Source: OMII01 sp947467385 (GTDB taxonomy: Bacteria; Bdellovibrionota_C; UBA2361; OMII01). Taken from it: a stretch of DNA of 64,000 nucleotides. Both the position numbers and the translations under genes were made by a program. This document shows positions 7,956-16,411 of this stretch, piece by piece. Under the pieces are notes generated by a model, which was given only the letters and a program-made list of their open reading frames with translations, did not search any database and was not told the origin of the DNA. The DNA is taken from assembly GCA_044360075.1 (NCBI GenBank), contig JBIKLA010000012.1:40948-104947 (forward strand), in the 5' to 3' direction. Within the stretch, counting starts at the first letter, position 1. Each line of letters begins with the position of its first letter.

Positions 7956-9134
7956 GTGACCACCAAAAACTTCCTCTTTACCTCAGAATCCGTCGGCGAG
8001 GGGCACCCCGACAAAGTTGCAGACCAGATCAGCGATGCAGTGCTCGACGAGTTCCTCAAGCATGACCCTGCCGCGCGAGTGGCGTGCGAGACTCTTGTGA
8101 AGAACGACGTCGTTATCCTGGCAGGAGAGATAACCTCCAAGCACGTGGTGAACTACGAAAAGCTCGTTCGGTCCGTTGTGAAGGATATCGGCTACAACGA
8201 TCCTACGCTCGGGTTCGACGATCAAGGCTGCTCGGTGATGACCTTCATGAGCCAGCAGTCCCCCGACATCAGCATGGGAGTGAACGAGCATGAGGGCCTC
8301 CACAAGGAGCAGGGCGCAGGCGATCAGGGCCTCATGTTCGGCTTCGCGTGCGACGAGACTCCTGAGCTCATGCCGCTTCCCATCTCCCTCGCGCACCAGA
8401 TTATGAGGACTCTCGCCCGAGATCGGCGCACCGAGCGTGGCTCTTTCCTCAAGCCGGATGCCAAGAGCCAGGTGACCGTCCAGTACAAGAACGGCCGCCC
8501 CGAGTCGATCCATACGGTTGTTGTTTCGACGCAACACGCCGACTCTGCCTCGCTCAAGGCCGTTGAGGAATACGTCATTGAAAACATCGTGAAGAAGGTT
8601 ATCCCTGGGCAATATCTCACCAAGGACACGCGCTACCTTATCAACCCAACGGGCCGCTTCGTTATTGGAGGTCCAGTCGGTGACTGCGGCCTTACGGGCC
8701 GAAAGATCATCGTGGACACATACGGCGGATACAGCCGCCACGGTGGTGGCGCTTTCTCCGGAAAGGATCCCTCAAAGGTCGACCGTTCCGCGGCGTATGC
8801 AGCGCGCCACATCGCAAAGAATGTGGTCGCTGCTGGGCTTGCCACAAAGTGCGAGGTCCAAGTTGCATACGCAATTGGGGTGGCGAAGCCGGTGTCAGTT
8901 TTCATCGACACGTTCGGCACGGGCACAGCTCCAGAAGAGAAAATCTCAGCCGCAGCGCAGGAGATCTTTGACCTCACCCCCCGCGGCATCATCAAGTCCC
9001 TTGACCTGCTCAAGCCCATTTACCGGTCGACAGGATCATACGGGCACTTCGGCCGAGATCCGGGAGCAGATGGCAGCTTCTCATGGGAGCGAACCGACAA
9101 GGCGGACGCCCTTAAGGCCGCGCTCGGCAAGTAA
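7956..9134 (+). CDS. metK: S-adenosylmethionine synthetase
   Basis: 392 residues, full length. It makes S-adenosylmethionine from methionine and ATP. Visible motifs are the N-terminal FTSESVGEGHPDKVADQIS with the catalytic His and the Mg ligand, GAGDQGLMFGFA, and the P-loop-like GGGAFSGKDPSKVDRS. The start is a GTG at 7956, supported by AAGGAG at 7943-7948 seven bases before it. The 130-base leader was scanned for SAM riboswitch landmarks and none was convincing. It is convergent with the TonB receptor gene. Confidence 0.95.
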   Translation: MTTKNFLFTSESVGEGHPDKVADQISDAVLDEFLKHDPAARVACETLVKNDVVILAGEITSKHVVNYEKLVRSVVKDIGYNDPTLGFDDQGCSVMTFMSQQSPDISMGVNEHEGLHKEQGAGDQGLMFGFACDETPELMPLPISLAHQIMRTLARDRRTERGSFLKPDAKSQVTVQYKNGRPESIHTVVVSTQHADSASLKAVEEYVIENIVKKVIPGQYLTKDTRYLINPTGRFVIGGPVGDCGLTGRKIIVDTYGGYSRHGGGAFSGKDPSKVDRSAAYAARHIAKNVVAAGLATKCEVQVAYAIGVAKPVSVFIDTFGTGTAPEEKISAAAQEIFDLTPRGIIKSLDLLKPIYRSTGSYGHFGRDPGADGSFSWERTDKADALKAALGK

Positions 9135-9159
9135 GTGGCCGAGCCGTCGAGGTGGCTGG

Positions 9160-11214
9160 CTAGAACCTGCAGCGAATACCAACCATGGCGGACGCCCCGG
9201 GAAGGGGCGCCACGTCTTTGGTAAACGAAACTGCATTTCGCGCCTTTTCTGCCAGGAGATTCGTTCCGCGGGTAAACACTTCCCACGTCTGGGTTCCGAT
9301 CGGTATCTCTCGGCTTAAGTAAAGGTTGAGCATCGTATAGCCTGGGGTCGTTGTCTCGTACTCCGCCACAAGCTCCTGGTCAAACACCTGCTGCACCTCA
9401 ATCCGCGCCCGCCCCAAGGACTGCCGCGAGTACGTCGTTCCCATGAGAAGCCGGAGAGGCGGCATGCGCGGGATGTACTGGTCGGTGGTTGAGCTGCGCG
9501 CCCACACATAGTCAGGCTGCACGTCAACCGACCACTCCTCCCCGAAGCCGTCCCTCAGAAAATACTGGACCTGCGACTCAAAGCCCAGAAAATCAGCCTC
9601 AACCTGGTTGAACACGTACACGGGCAGGCCATCGTCCTCTTCACCGTTCGGCGAGAGGTTAATGTAGTTCCAGAAGTGATTGTAGAAGCCCCCGAGAGAG
9701 CCACGCCATTTACCAGTGTCCTTGCGGAGCGTCAGGTCGTTGCTGATAGACCGCTCCGGATCGAGGTTGGCGTCGCCAATCTCGTACGCGCCGGTCGCAA
9801 CGTGAGGGCCATCCGCAAAAAGCTCCTGTCCCGTGGGGGCGCGCTGAGTATTTGAGATGGTGTACGTGAGGCCGTAGTCTTCTGTTAGGTCGTATGTGGC
9901 GCTTGCTGATTGGCTAAAGGTTGTAAAGTCCCCAGACCCCGCGTCCAATCCCGTTCCGGAGAAGCCAGAACTGTCGACCGTGCTCCAATCGAGACGACCT
10001 CCAAGCTGGAACGAAAGCCGCTCATTGACGCGATACTCCTCAAGGTCAAAGATAGAGTACGTACGTGAGTTCGTAGGAGGCTGAAACGCCTCCTCTCCTA
10101 CCGCCTCGAAGTCCGTGCCGATGAATTGAAGGCCCGCTGCGCCCGTTAGACCGTTAACCTCTCGGTGATTGAGGTCGATGCGCCCCTCAAGGCCGTTCTG
10201 CGAAAACTGTGTGCCCAACTCTGCACCCTCAAATTCGGAATGGTTGTAATCAACAATGCCCATACGGAGCTTGGCGCTATCGACGAAGTGCCCCGTGTTC
10301 TCGACGCCACCCCCAATGTCCACGCGGCGCCGATGCGCATCGATACTGATGTCGGGCTCGCCGTTTGGGACGCCGTAGTTAGTGTTATAGCTGCTGACGG
10401 CCGCTCCGAGAAATCCATCCTTGAAGATATACGAGCTGCCGAGGGTGAGGTTGTCGGTATCGACATAGCTCCAGGGCAACTGTCCCTGCGGCTCTGGATA
10501 ATCAAGCGGCTCGGTCGCGCGAAGCTGCGGTGTTCTCGCATAGCCCGGTATGTCTATGTCATCTGAAACCTGCTTTGTCCCATCGATATGAAACATAAGT
10601 GGGCCTGCCGGGGCGTTCAGGGCGAACAGCCCTGCTCGCTGCAGGTTCACGCTCTCTCCGCGAATCTCGACCGTCCCGCTGAGCGGCTGGCTCTGCATCT
10701 TCTCCGGGATGCGATTGTCAAACACGTTTACCAATCCCCCCACAGCGCTCGTGCCATAAAGGAGCGTCGCTGGCCCCCGAACCACCTCAATCTTATCAAC
10801 GAGCGCGGACTCAACCGTCACGGCATGATCTGGACTCACGCTCGACACATCCAGCGTACCAATGCCGTTTTCGAGTATTCTAACCCTATCTCCAGACAGA
10901 CCGCGTATTACCGGCCTTCCTGCCCCTGGAGCAAAAGACGAAGAGTTAACACCTGGCTGCAGCGCAAGCGTATCTCCCAGCGAGCTCCGTGCCTGAAGAT
11001 CGAGCTCAGTGCCCTCCAGAACCGACACCGGCTGCGCGGAATCAAAGAGGGTCTCGCGCAGCCCAGAGGACTCCACCACAATCTGGTCGAGGCGGTACTC
11101 TTCTGTGTCTGGATTTGGGGTCGGCGTCGCCTGTATGTCTTGGGCGAATGCCTCACCGCAGACCGCACATGCAGAGAGTACCCCGATTGCAAACCTTCTC
11201 AAGCGCGCGCTCAT
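9160..11214 (-). CDS. TonB-dependent outer-membrane receptor, ZnuD-like
   Basis: 684 residues. A signal peptide ends at about AFAQ (25), followed by a TonB-box-like DQIVV and a plug domain with RGLSGDRVRILENGIG, VSPDHAVTV, VRGPATLLYG and VNVFDNRIP. A 22-strand-type barrel follows and the chain ends in Phe (GIRCRF), the outer-membrane targeting signature. The PDHAV and DNRIP motifs are those I associate with the zinc receptor ZnuD, though substrate assignment is an inference. The gene follows the Fur/Zur-family gene by 16 bases on the same strand, so the pair probably forms a metal-responsive operon. It is convergent with metK. Confidence 0.85.
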   Translation of the reverse strand: MSARLRRFAIGVLSACAVCGEAFAQDIQATPTPNPDTEEYRLDQIVVESSGLRETLFDSAQPVSVLEGTELDLQARSSLGDTLALQPGVNSSSFAPGAGRPVIRGLSGDRVRILENGIGTLDVSSVSPDHAVTVESALVDKIEVVRGPATLLYGTSAVGGLVNVFDNRIPEKMQSQPLSGTVEIRGESVNLQRAGLFALNAPAGPLMFHIDGTKQVSDDIDIPGYARTPQLRATEPLDYPEPQGQLPWSYVDTDNLTLGSSYIFKDGFLGAAVSSYNTNYGVPNGEPDISIDAHRRRVDIGGGVENTGHFVDSAKLRMGIVDYNHSEFEGAELGTQFSQNGLEGRIDLNHREVNGLTGAAGLQFIGTDFEAVGEEAFQPPTNSRTYSIFDLEEYRVNERLSFQLGGRLDWSTVDSSGFSGTGLDAGSGDFTTFSQSASATYDLTEDYGLTYTISNTQRAPTGQELFADGPHVATGAYEIGDANLDPERSISNDLTLRKDTGKWRGSLGGFYNHFWNYINLSPNGEEDDGLPVYVFNQVEADFLGFESQVQYFLRDGFGEEWSVDVQPDYVWARSSTTDQYIPRMPPLRLLMGTTYSRQSLGRARIEVQQVFDQELVAEYETTTPGYTMLNLYLSREIPIGTQTWEVFTRGTNLLAEKARNAVSFTKDVAPLPGASAMVGIRCRF

Positions 11215-11230
11215 CGCCCTCGCCCCCTGC

Positions 11231-11617
11231 TTAAACCCGGGAGGAGCAGTCGCCGCAGCTTCCGTACAGCATCACCTCGTGGCGAGCTATCGAAAATCCT
11301 CCCGGCAGTTGCGTATCGATGCGCAGCCCGCAGCCGGGGATATCGAATACTCGGTCGCAGCTGTCGCAGAGAAAATGGTGGTGGTGATGCGCGGCCCGAT
11401 GAACGGTCTCGTACCGATCCGGCTCTCCAGGCACCGCTATCGGGACGATAGCCTTGTCGGCGACAAGGGAACGGATAACCCGATACACAGTGGCGAGGCT
11501 CAAAAGCGGTACCTCTTTCTGCGCTAGCCCCTGTATCTCCAGCGGAGAAAGAGGGCGCTCGGCCAGCTCCATCGCCTTGATTATCCCCGCCTTCTGTTTT
11601 GTTTGCCTCGGCTTCAT
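11231..11617 (-). CDS. zur: Fur-family metalloregulator, probably Zur
   Basis: 128 residues from ATG 11617; an in-frame GTG at 11638 is possible but less likely. It has the Fur winged helix (PLSPLEIQGLAQKE, recognition helix LSLATVYRVIRSLV), a His-rich hinge with five consecutive His residues, and two CxxC pairs (CDSCDRVF and CGDCSSRV) for structural zinc. Zinc rather than iron as effector is inferred from the downstream ZnuD-like receptor and from the divergent carbonic anhydrase genes, which need zinc. First gene of a zur-receptor operon, with a palindrome in its promoter region that could be its own operator. Confidence 0.75.
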   Translation of the reverse strand: MKPRQTKQKAGIIKAMELAERPLSPLEIQGLAQKEVPLLSLATVYRVIRSLVADKAIVPIAVPGEPDRYETVHRAAHHHHHFLCDSCDRVFDIPGCGLRIDTQLPGGFSIARHEVMLYGSCGDCSSRV

Positions 11618-11655
11618 AGCAACACACTGAAATAACACATATTTAGGCTTCTCGC

Positions 11656-11671
11656 TAATGCTATTGCATTA
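11656..11671. promoter_or_regulatory. Palindromic operator candidate between zur and SulP/CA genes
   Basis: TAATGC-TATT-GCATTA is a perfect 6-4-6 inverted repeat. It lies 39 bases upstream of the zur ATG (minus strand) and 104 bases upstream of the first SulP start (plus strand). AATG...CATT half-sites resemble those of proteobacterial Zur boxes. One dimer site could control both directions. Confidence 0.5.
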
Positions 11672-11774
11672 CTAATAGGAAATCAACGTCTCCCTCAACT
11701 TTTTTCCGGCCACCGCGAAATCTTGCGGTTGATCAAATGTTCTCTGCATGGAAGAACCGACTGGAAGTCAATCT

Positions 11775-13343
11775 ATGAGCCCTGCTATCGACCGCAAAAT
11801 ACAATTGAGGGAGAACCTAAGCGCGGGTCTAGTCGTTTTCCTGATATCTCTCCCCCTCAGCCTCGGCATCTCTTTAGCGTCCAATGCTCCGCTCATGTCG
11901 GGGGTGATTGCGGCGATCGTTGCGGGGCTGATCGTGTCACTCCTTTCAGGAAGCGAGGTCAGCGTAAGTGGTCCCGCCGCTGGCCTTGCCACCGCCGTCG
12001 TCGCGGGCCAGCAGGCCGTTGGCTCGTATGAGGGATTCCTGGTAGCAGTCATCCTAGCGGGGGCATTCCAGATAGTGTTGGGGATGCTTCGCGCGGGATT
12101 CCTTGCTTCCCTTATCCCCACCAGCGTGATTCAGGGGATGGTATTCGGCATCGGCGTTATCATCATCTTCCAGCAGGTTCCCCATGCGCTCGGGCTCAAG
12201 GAGAGCTTTCACTTCGAGGAGAGCATATTCTGCGTCTCGTCGGAGTTCTGCCGGAAAGCTGTCGACGAGGACGGGCGAGTATGGCTTACCAAAGTCAACG
12301 AGGCCACGACTATGGTCTTCTTTGGCTCTCTCTTCCTGCTCATATGGTGGAGCAGGCAAGCAGCCCGCAGGACGCGCTTCTTTAGCATGCTGCCGGGTCC
12401 CCTGGCTGCGGTCCTCTTCGGCGTGCTTCTCAACCACATGCTGGGGGCCATCGATTCAGACTTCCTGCTTCGCCCAGAAAACGGCCACCTCGTCCAGCTT
12501 CCACAATTTACCGGCATCGACGAGCTGCTAAAGTCAGCGCCTGGCCTCGATCTCTTTTGGTTTCGCAACAAAGCCGTTTGGGAAGTTGCGTTTTCGCTTG
12601 CTGCGATCGCCAGCATTCAGTCCTTGCTCTCAGTGGAGGCAAGCGACAAGCTCGATCCTGCCCGGCGAGTGTCGAAGCCAAACCGAGAGCTTGTGGCGCA
12701 GGGCGTCGGAAACATGGTGAGCGGCCTGCTAGGGGGATTGCCGATGACCTCCGTAATCGTGCGCAGCTCCACAAACATTTACGCCGGTGCCCATGGAAGG
12801 CTCGCATCGTTCACTCATGGCATCCTCTTGCTCCTCAGCATCATCCTCTTGCCAAAGCTTATAAATATGATTCCGCTTGCAAGCCTCGGCGCTATCCTGC
12901 TCTTTTTTGGGTACCAGCTCGCAAATCCCAAGACTATCAAGCGGGTCTATGCCAATGGCCTTGAGCAGCTCATCCCGTTCGCCGCGACAACGGTGTGTAT
13001 TCTTGTGATCGACCTCTTCACCGGCGTGCTCGTGGGAACCTTTATCGGCCTCCTTGTCGTACTCAAAATGAACCACCATTCCTCTTTCACGCTGATACAC
13101 GATGGGAACGACTTTTTCCTCAGGTTCGCAAAAGACGTTACCTTCCTCCAGAAATTTGTGTTACGTAAGACCCTGGCAAGTATCCCGGATGGCGCCAACA
13201 TCTACATCGATGGGGGCGGGGCGATGTTTATCGATTACGACATACGAGACGTCATTGACGATTTCACCTGCTCGGCGCTAGAGCGAGACATTCAGGTGTC
13301 GGTCCAGAACATGTACGCGTACAGGCCTGCCCAAGCGGCGTAG
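11775..13343 (+). CDS. SulP-family anion transporter, probably bicarbonate (copy 1)
   Basis: 522 residues. Multiple transmembrane helices start with the SulP motif LSAGLVVFLISLPLSLGISLASNAP. VSVSGPAAGLATAVVAG marks the anion-binding region, and a C-terminal STAS-like domain (about 440-520, YIDGGGAMFIDYDI) faces the cytoplasm. The ATG at 11775 is chosen because the N-terminus then aligns residue for residue with the second copy; GGAAG lies 7 bases before it. Adjacency to a beta-carbonic anhydrase suggests bicarbonate rather than sulfate as substrate, a pairing seen repeatedly in this family. Divergent from zur, with the operator candidate between. Confidence 0.85.
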   Translation: MSPAIDRKIQLRENLSAGLVVFLISLPLSLGISLASNAPLMSGVIAAIVAGLIVSLLSGSEVSVSGPAAGLATAVVAGQQAVGSYEGFLVAVILAGAFQIVLGMLRAGFLASLIPTSVIQGMVFGIGVIIIFQQVPHALGLKESFHFEESIFCVSSEFCRKAVDEDGRVWLTKVNEATTMVFFGSLFLLIWWSRQAARRTRFFSMLPGPLAAVLFGVLLNHMLGAIDSDFLLRPENGHLVQLPQFTGIDELLKSAPGLDLFWFRNKAVWEVAFSLAAIASIQSLLSVEASDKLDPARRVSKPNRELVAQGVGNMVSGLLGGLPMTSVIVRSSTNIYAGAHGRLASFTHGILLLLSIILLPKLINMIPLASLGAILLFFGYQLANPKTIKRVYANGLEQLIPFAATTVCILVIDLFTGVLVGTFIGLLVVLKMNHHSSFTLIHDGNDFFLRFAKDVTFLQKFVLRKTLASIPDGANIYIDGGGAMFIDYDIRDVIDDFTCSALERDIQVSVQNMYAYRPAQAA

Positions 13344-13359
13344 TCAATATATCGTTAAA

Positions 13360-13992
13360 ATGGAATCCTACAAGAAGCTCCTCTTAGCCAACGAAGCCTG
13401 GGTTCAACAGAAGCTTTCTGCCGCACCAGACTTCTTTACCGATCTTGCCAAAGAGCAGAAGCCAGAGTTCCTCTGGATCGGCTGCTCAGACAGCCGCGTG
13501 CCCGCCGAGGAGGTGACCGGGACGCAGCCAGGAGAGATATTTACTCACCGAAATATCGCAAACCTCGTGAATCCAACGGACATCAACTTGTCGAGCGTGC
13601 TCTCGTATGCCGTGGAGTTTCTCAAGGTAAAGCATGTGATCGTGTGCGGTCATTACGGATGTGGCGGCGTCAGGGCAGCCCTGTCGCGCCATCGCTACGG
13701 CATCCTCGATGAGTGGCTCAAGCAGATTAAGGACACCTTCGTTATGCACGAGGACGAGATCCTGGACGTCGGTGGGTTTGACGCCCAAGCTGATCGGCTC
13801 GTTGAGCTCAATATTCATGAGCAGCTTCGGAACCTCGCAAAAACAAAGGTAATTCAAAAAGCTTGGATTGAGGAGCGCCGCCCTGTTTTGCACGGCTGGG
13901 TGTATGGGCTTTCGGATGGGCGGATCAAGCAGCTCTACAAGATAGAGCCTGGTGCGAATCTTCACGAGATTTACCAATTCGACTTTGGCTAA
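13360..13992 (+). CDS. Beta-carbonic anhydrase (copy 1)
   Basis: 210 residues. It interconverts CO2 and bicarbonate. Zinc ligands are visible as Cys42 and the HYGC pair His98/Cys101, with the Asp44-Arg46 dyad in CSDSRVPAEEV, the canonical active site of beta-class enzymes. The length and C-terminal HGWVYGLSDGRIKQLY are typical. It starts 17 bases after the SulP stop with no clear ribosome binding site, so translation may depend on coupling to the transporter. Together they may move and equilibrate inorganic carbon or regulate pH. By eye it is very similar to the copy at 15673. Confidence 0.95.
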   Translation: MESYKKLLLANEAWVQQKLSAAPDFFTDLAKEQKPEFLWIGCSDSRVPAEEVTGTQPGEIFTHRNIANLVNPTDINLSSVLSYAVEFLKVKHVIVCGHYGCGGVRAALSRHRYGILDEWLKQIKDTFVMHEDEILDVGGFDAQADRLVELNIHEQLRNLAKTKVIQKAWIEERRPVLHGWVYGLSDGRIKQLYKIEPGANLHEIYQFDFG

Positions 13993-14079
13993 AACATGAG
14001 CAAGGGAATAGGTGCTCATCGCCGTAGGAAAAGCGAGTACACACGAGAGACTCATGACTAGAGCCATCAGCCAAACACC

Positions 14080-15663
14080 ATGAACGACCGCGCAATCCGC
14101 CCAGAATTTCTCAAGCAAGACCTCTCAGCAGGCTTTGTCGTTTTCCTTGTGGCGCTACCATTGTGCCTAGGCCTCTCCCTGGCGTCGGAGGTGCCGCTAC
14201 TTTCAGGCTTAATCACTGGCATCGTTGCCGGCCTCCTTGTGTCGCTTCTATCGGGAAGCCACCTGAGCGTAAGCGGGCCGGCAGCCGGCTTGACCATGAC
14301 TGTCATAGCTGGCCAAAAAGCCATCGGCTCGTTCGAGGGCTTGTTTATTGCGACTGCACTGTCCGGCGTCTTCCAGCTTCTATTCGGGTTCCTGCGGTTT
14401 GGGCACCTCGCGAACTTTTTTCCGTCAAGCGTCATCAAAGGGATGCTCGCGGGAATTGGAGTCGTCATTATATTCAAGCAGGTTCCTCATGCTGTGGGAT
14501 GGCACCAGGGCTTAGAGCTTGAGGAGAGCGTGTTCTGCGTACTCTCGCCATTCTGTGCCCACAGCACGACATCATCGTTCTGGGAGTCGGTGCAGGAACT
14601 CACGGCGCTTCCTGTGCTTCTGGCCATATCCTCGATTGCGCTCATTCTCTGGTGGGATACAAGAGCCGCCCAGGGTCGGCTTTTTTTCAGGCTCATCCCG
14701 GGGCCCCTCGCGGCCGTGGTTGTGGGTATTTGCCTTCAGTTGGGAGCCGAAACCTTCTTTCCTCCTTTCGCCCTTCAGCATGATGCGGGGCACCTCGTCA
14801 GCTTGCCAACGATATCCGGGCTCTCGGACCTAGTGTCAGGCGGCCCGAAACTTGGCTTGGAGTGGATCTCGAACGGCGCGGTATGGATGACCGCTTTTGC
14901 CATAGCAATCATCGGAAGTATTGAGACCCTCCTCTGTCTCGAAGCCACCGACAAGCTTGATCCCCTTCGTCGGGTATCTCGTCCCAACCGCGAGCTCACA
15001 GCACAAGGGGTAGGCAACATCGTTGCAGGGCTGCTTGGCGGAATTCCCATGACTTCAGTAATTGTCCGATCTTCCGCGAATGTGTATGCGGGCGCACGAA
15101 CGCGGCTTGCTTCCTTCTTCCACGGGGCATTTTTGCTCCTGAGTGTCGTCTTTATACCCGGAGTCCTTAACCTAATCCCTATCTCTGTGCTGGCTGGAAT
15201 CCTGATACTAGTTGGGTACAAGCTTGCGAATGTGAAGCTCATTCGCGGCATCTATGCGCAGGGACTTGACCAATTTCTTCCCTTTCTCATCACCGCCGGA
15301 TCTGTCGTGGTCTTCGACCTTCTCACCGGTGTCATGATCGGCTCTGCCATCGGCCTTCTCGTTGTCCTTCGCATGAACCATCACTCCGCGTACACAACCG
15401 TGCACGATGGGGACAACTACTACATTCGCTTCGCCAAAGACGTTTCGTTTCTTCAAAAGATGAGCTTCAAGAGAACCTTGGCGCGAATTCCTGCTGGCTC
15501 TTCAGTGTTCATCGATGCGGGAGGGGCGCTGTTTATCGACCACGATATTCTGGAGCTCTTAGAAGACTTCCAGCGCTCAGCAGCACACCGGCAGCTGCAA
15601 GTAACGGTGAGAAACATTTCGGCCAGCAAATTTTCGATTTTTTCTGCTAACACAGCCCCATAG
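14080..15663 (+). CDS. SulP-family anion transporter, probably bicarbonate (copy 2)
   Basis: 527 residues, a full-length paralogue of the upstream SulP with the same order of motifs: LSAGFVVFLVALPLCLGLSLASEVP, LSVSGPAAGLTMTVIAG, the SRPNRELTAQGVGNIVAGLLGG block and the STAS-like tail (VFIDAGGALFIDHDI). The two copies share most residues in the membrane core and differ mainly in the loop around the short Cys/Ser-rich segment CVLSPFCAHSTTS. The substrate is inferred to be bicarbonate from the adjoining carbonic anhydrase. It follows copy 1 of carbonic anhydrase by 87 bases, long enough for a separate promoter. Confidence 0.85.
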   Translation: MNDRAIRPEFLKQDLSAGFVVFLVALPLCLGLSLASEVPLLSGLITGIVAGLLVSLLSGSHLSVSGPAAGLTMTVIAGQKAIGSFEGLFIATALSGVFQLLFGFLRFGHLANFFPSSVIKGMLAGIGVVIIFKQVPHAVGWHQGLELEESVFCVLSPFCAHSTTSSFWESVQELTALPVLLAISSIALILWWDTRAAQGRLFFRLIPGPLAAVVVGICLQLGAETFFPPFALQHDAGHLVSLPTISGLSDLVSGGPKLGLEWISNGAVWMTAFAIAIIGSIETLLCLEATDKLDPLRRVSRPNRELTAQGVGNIVAGLLGGIPMTSVIVRSSANVYAGARTRLASFFHGAFLLLSVVFIPGVLNLIPISVLAGILILVGYKLANVKLIRGIYAQGLDQFLPFLITAGSVVVFDLLTGVMIGSAIGLLVVLRMNHHSAYTTVHDGDNYYIRFAKDVSFLQKMSFKRTLARIPAGSSVFIDAGGALFIDHDILELLEDFQRSAAHRQLQVTVRNISASKFSIFSANTAP

Positions 15664-15672
15664 GAAGGTTTT

Positions 15673-16302
15673 ATGGACTCTTACAAGCGGCTTCTTCTCG
15701 CCAACAAGGCGTGGGTTCAGGAAAAGACCACTCTCGCCCCGGACTTCTTCTCAAGCCTCGCCAAGGAGCAGAAGCCAGAGTTTCTTTGGGTCGGATGCTC
15801 AGACAGCCGTGTACCAGCAGAGGAGGTTACCGGCACCCAGCCCGGAGAGATCTTCGCGCATCGCAACATCGCTAATCTCGTCAACCACACCGACGTTAAT
15901 TTCCAGAGCGTGCTCTCGTTTGCGGTGGAATACCTTAAGGTAAAGCACGTCATCGTGTGTGGACACTACGGGTGCGGCGGCGTGAAGGCTGCGCTCTCTC
16001 GGCAGCGCTTTGGCATCCTCGACGAGTGGCTCAGGCAGATCAAGGACACCTTTTATTTGCACCAAGATGAGGTGCTCGGAGTGGGCAATTTTGAGCAGCA
16101 GGCCGACAAGCTCGTTGAGCTCAACATTCATGAGCAGCTCCGCAACCTTATGAAGACAAAGATCATCCAGAAGGCATGGATTGAGGAAAAGCGGCCGACC
16201 CTGCACGGCTGGGTATACGGCGTAAAGGATGGGCTGCTCAAGAGCCTCTACAAGATCGATCCGGGAACCCCGCTCCACGAGATCTATCAGTACGAGTTCT
16301 AG
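15673..16302 (+). CDS. Beta-carbonic anhydrase (copy 2)
   Basis: 209 residues. Identical active-site arrangement to copy 1: CSDSRVPAEEV (Cys42, Asp44, Arg46) and GHYGCGG (His98, Cys101). Unlike copy 1 it has a clear ribosome binding site, AGGAAGG at 15662-15668, which overlaps the stop codon of the preceding SulP gene, so the pair is tightly coupled. Differences between the copies cluster in the surface segments around residues 105-140. Retention of two intact copies suggests dosage or differential regulation rather than decay. Confidence 0.95.
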   Translation: MDSYKRLLLANKAWVQEKTTLAPDFFSSLAKEQKPEFLWVGCSDSRVPAEEVTGTQPGEIFAHRNIANLVNHTDVNFQSVLSFAVEYLKVKHVIVCGHYGCGGVKAALSRQRFGILDEWLRQIKDTFYLHQDEVLGVGNFEQQADKLVELNIHEQLRNLMKTKIIQKAWIEEKRPTLHGWVYGVKDGLLKSLYKIDPGTPLHEIYQYEF

Positions 16303-16411
16303 CCTTTAGGGCTCTATTAGTCGCCTACTGGCTTCCTGCCTGAGGCTTCCTTAAGGCCCGTGTTCTCCTTACCATGGGACCGGTCATTCAACTGTTCTGG
16401 ATGTGCAGGCC

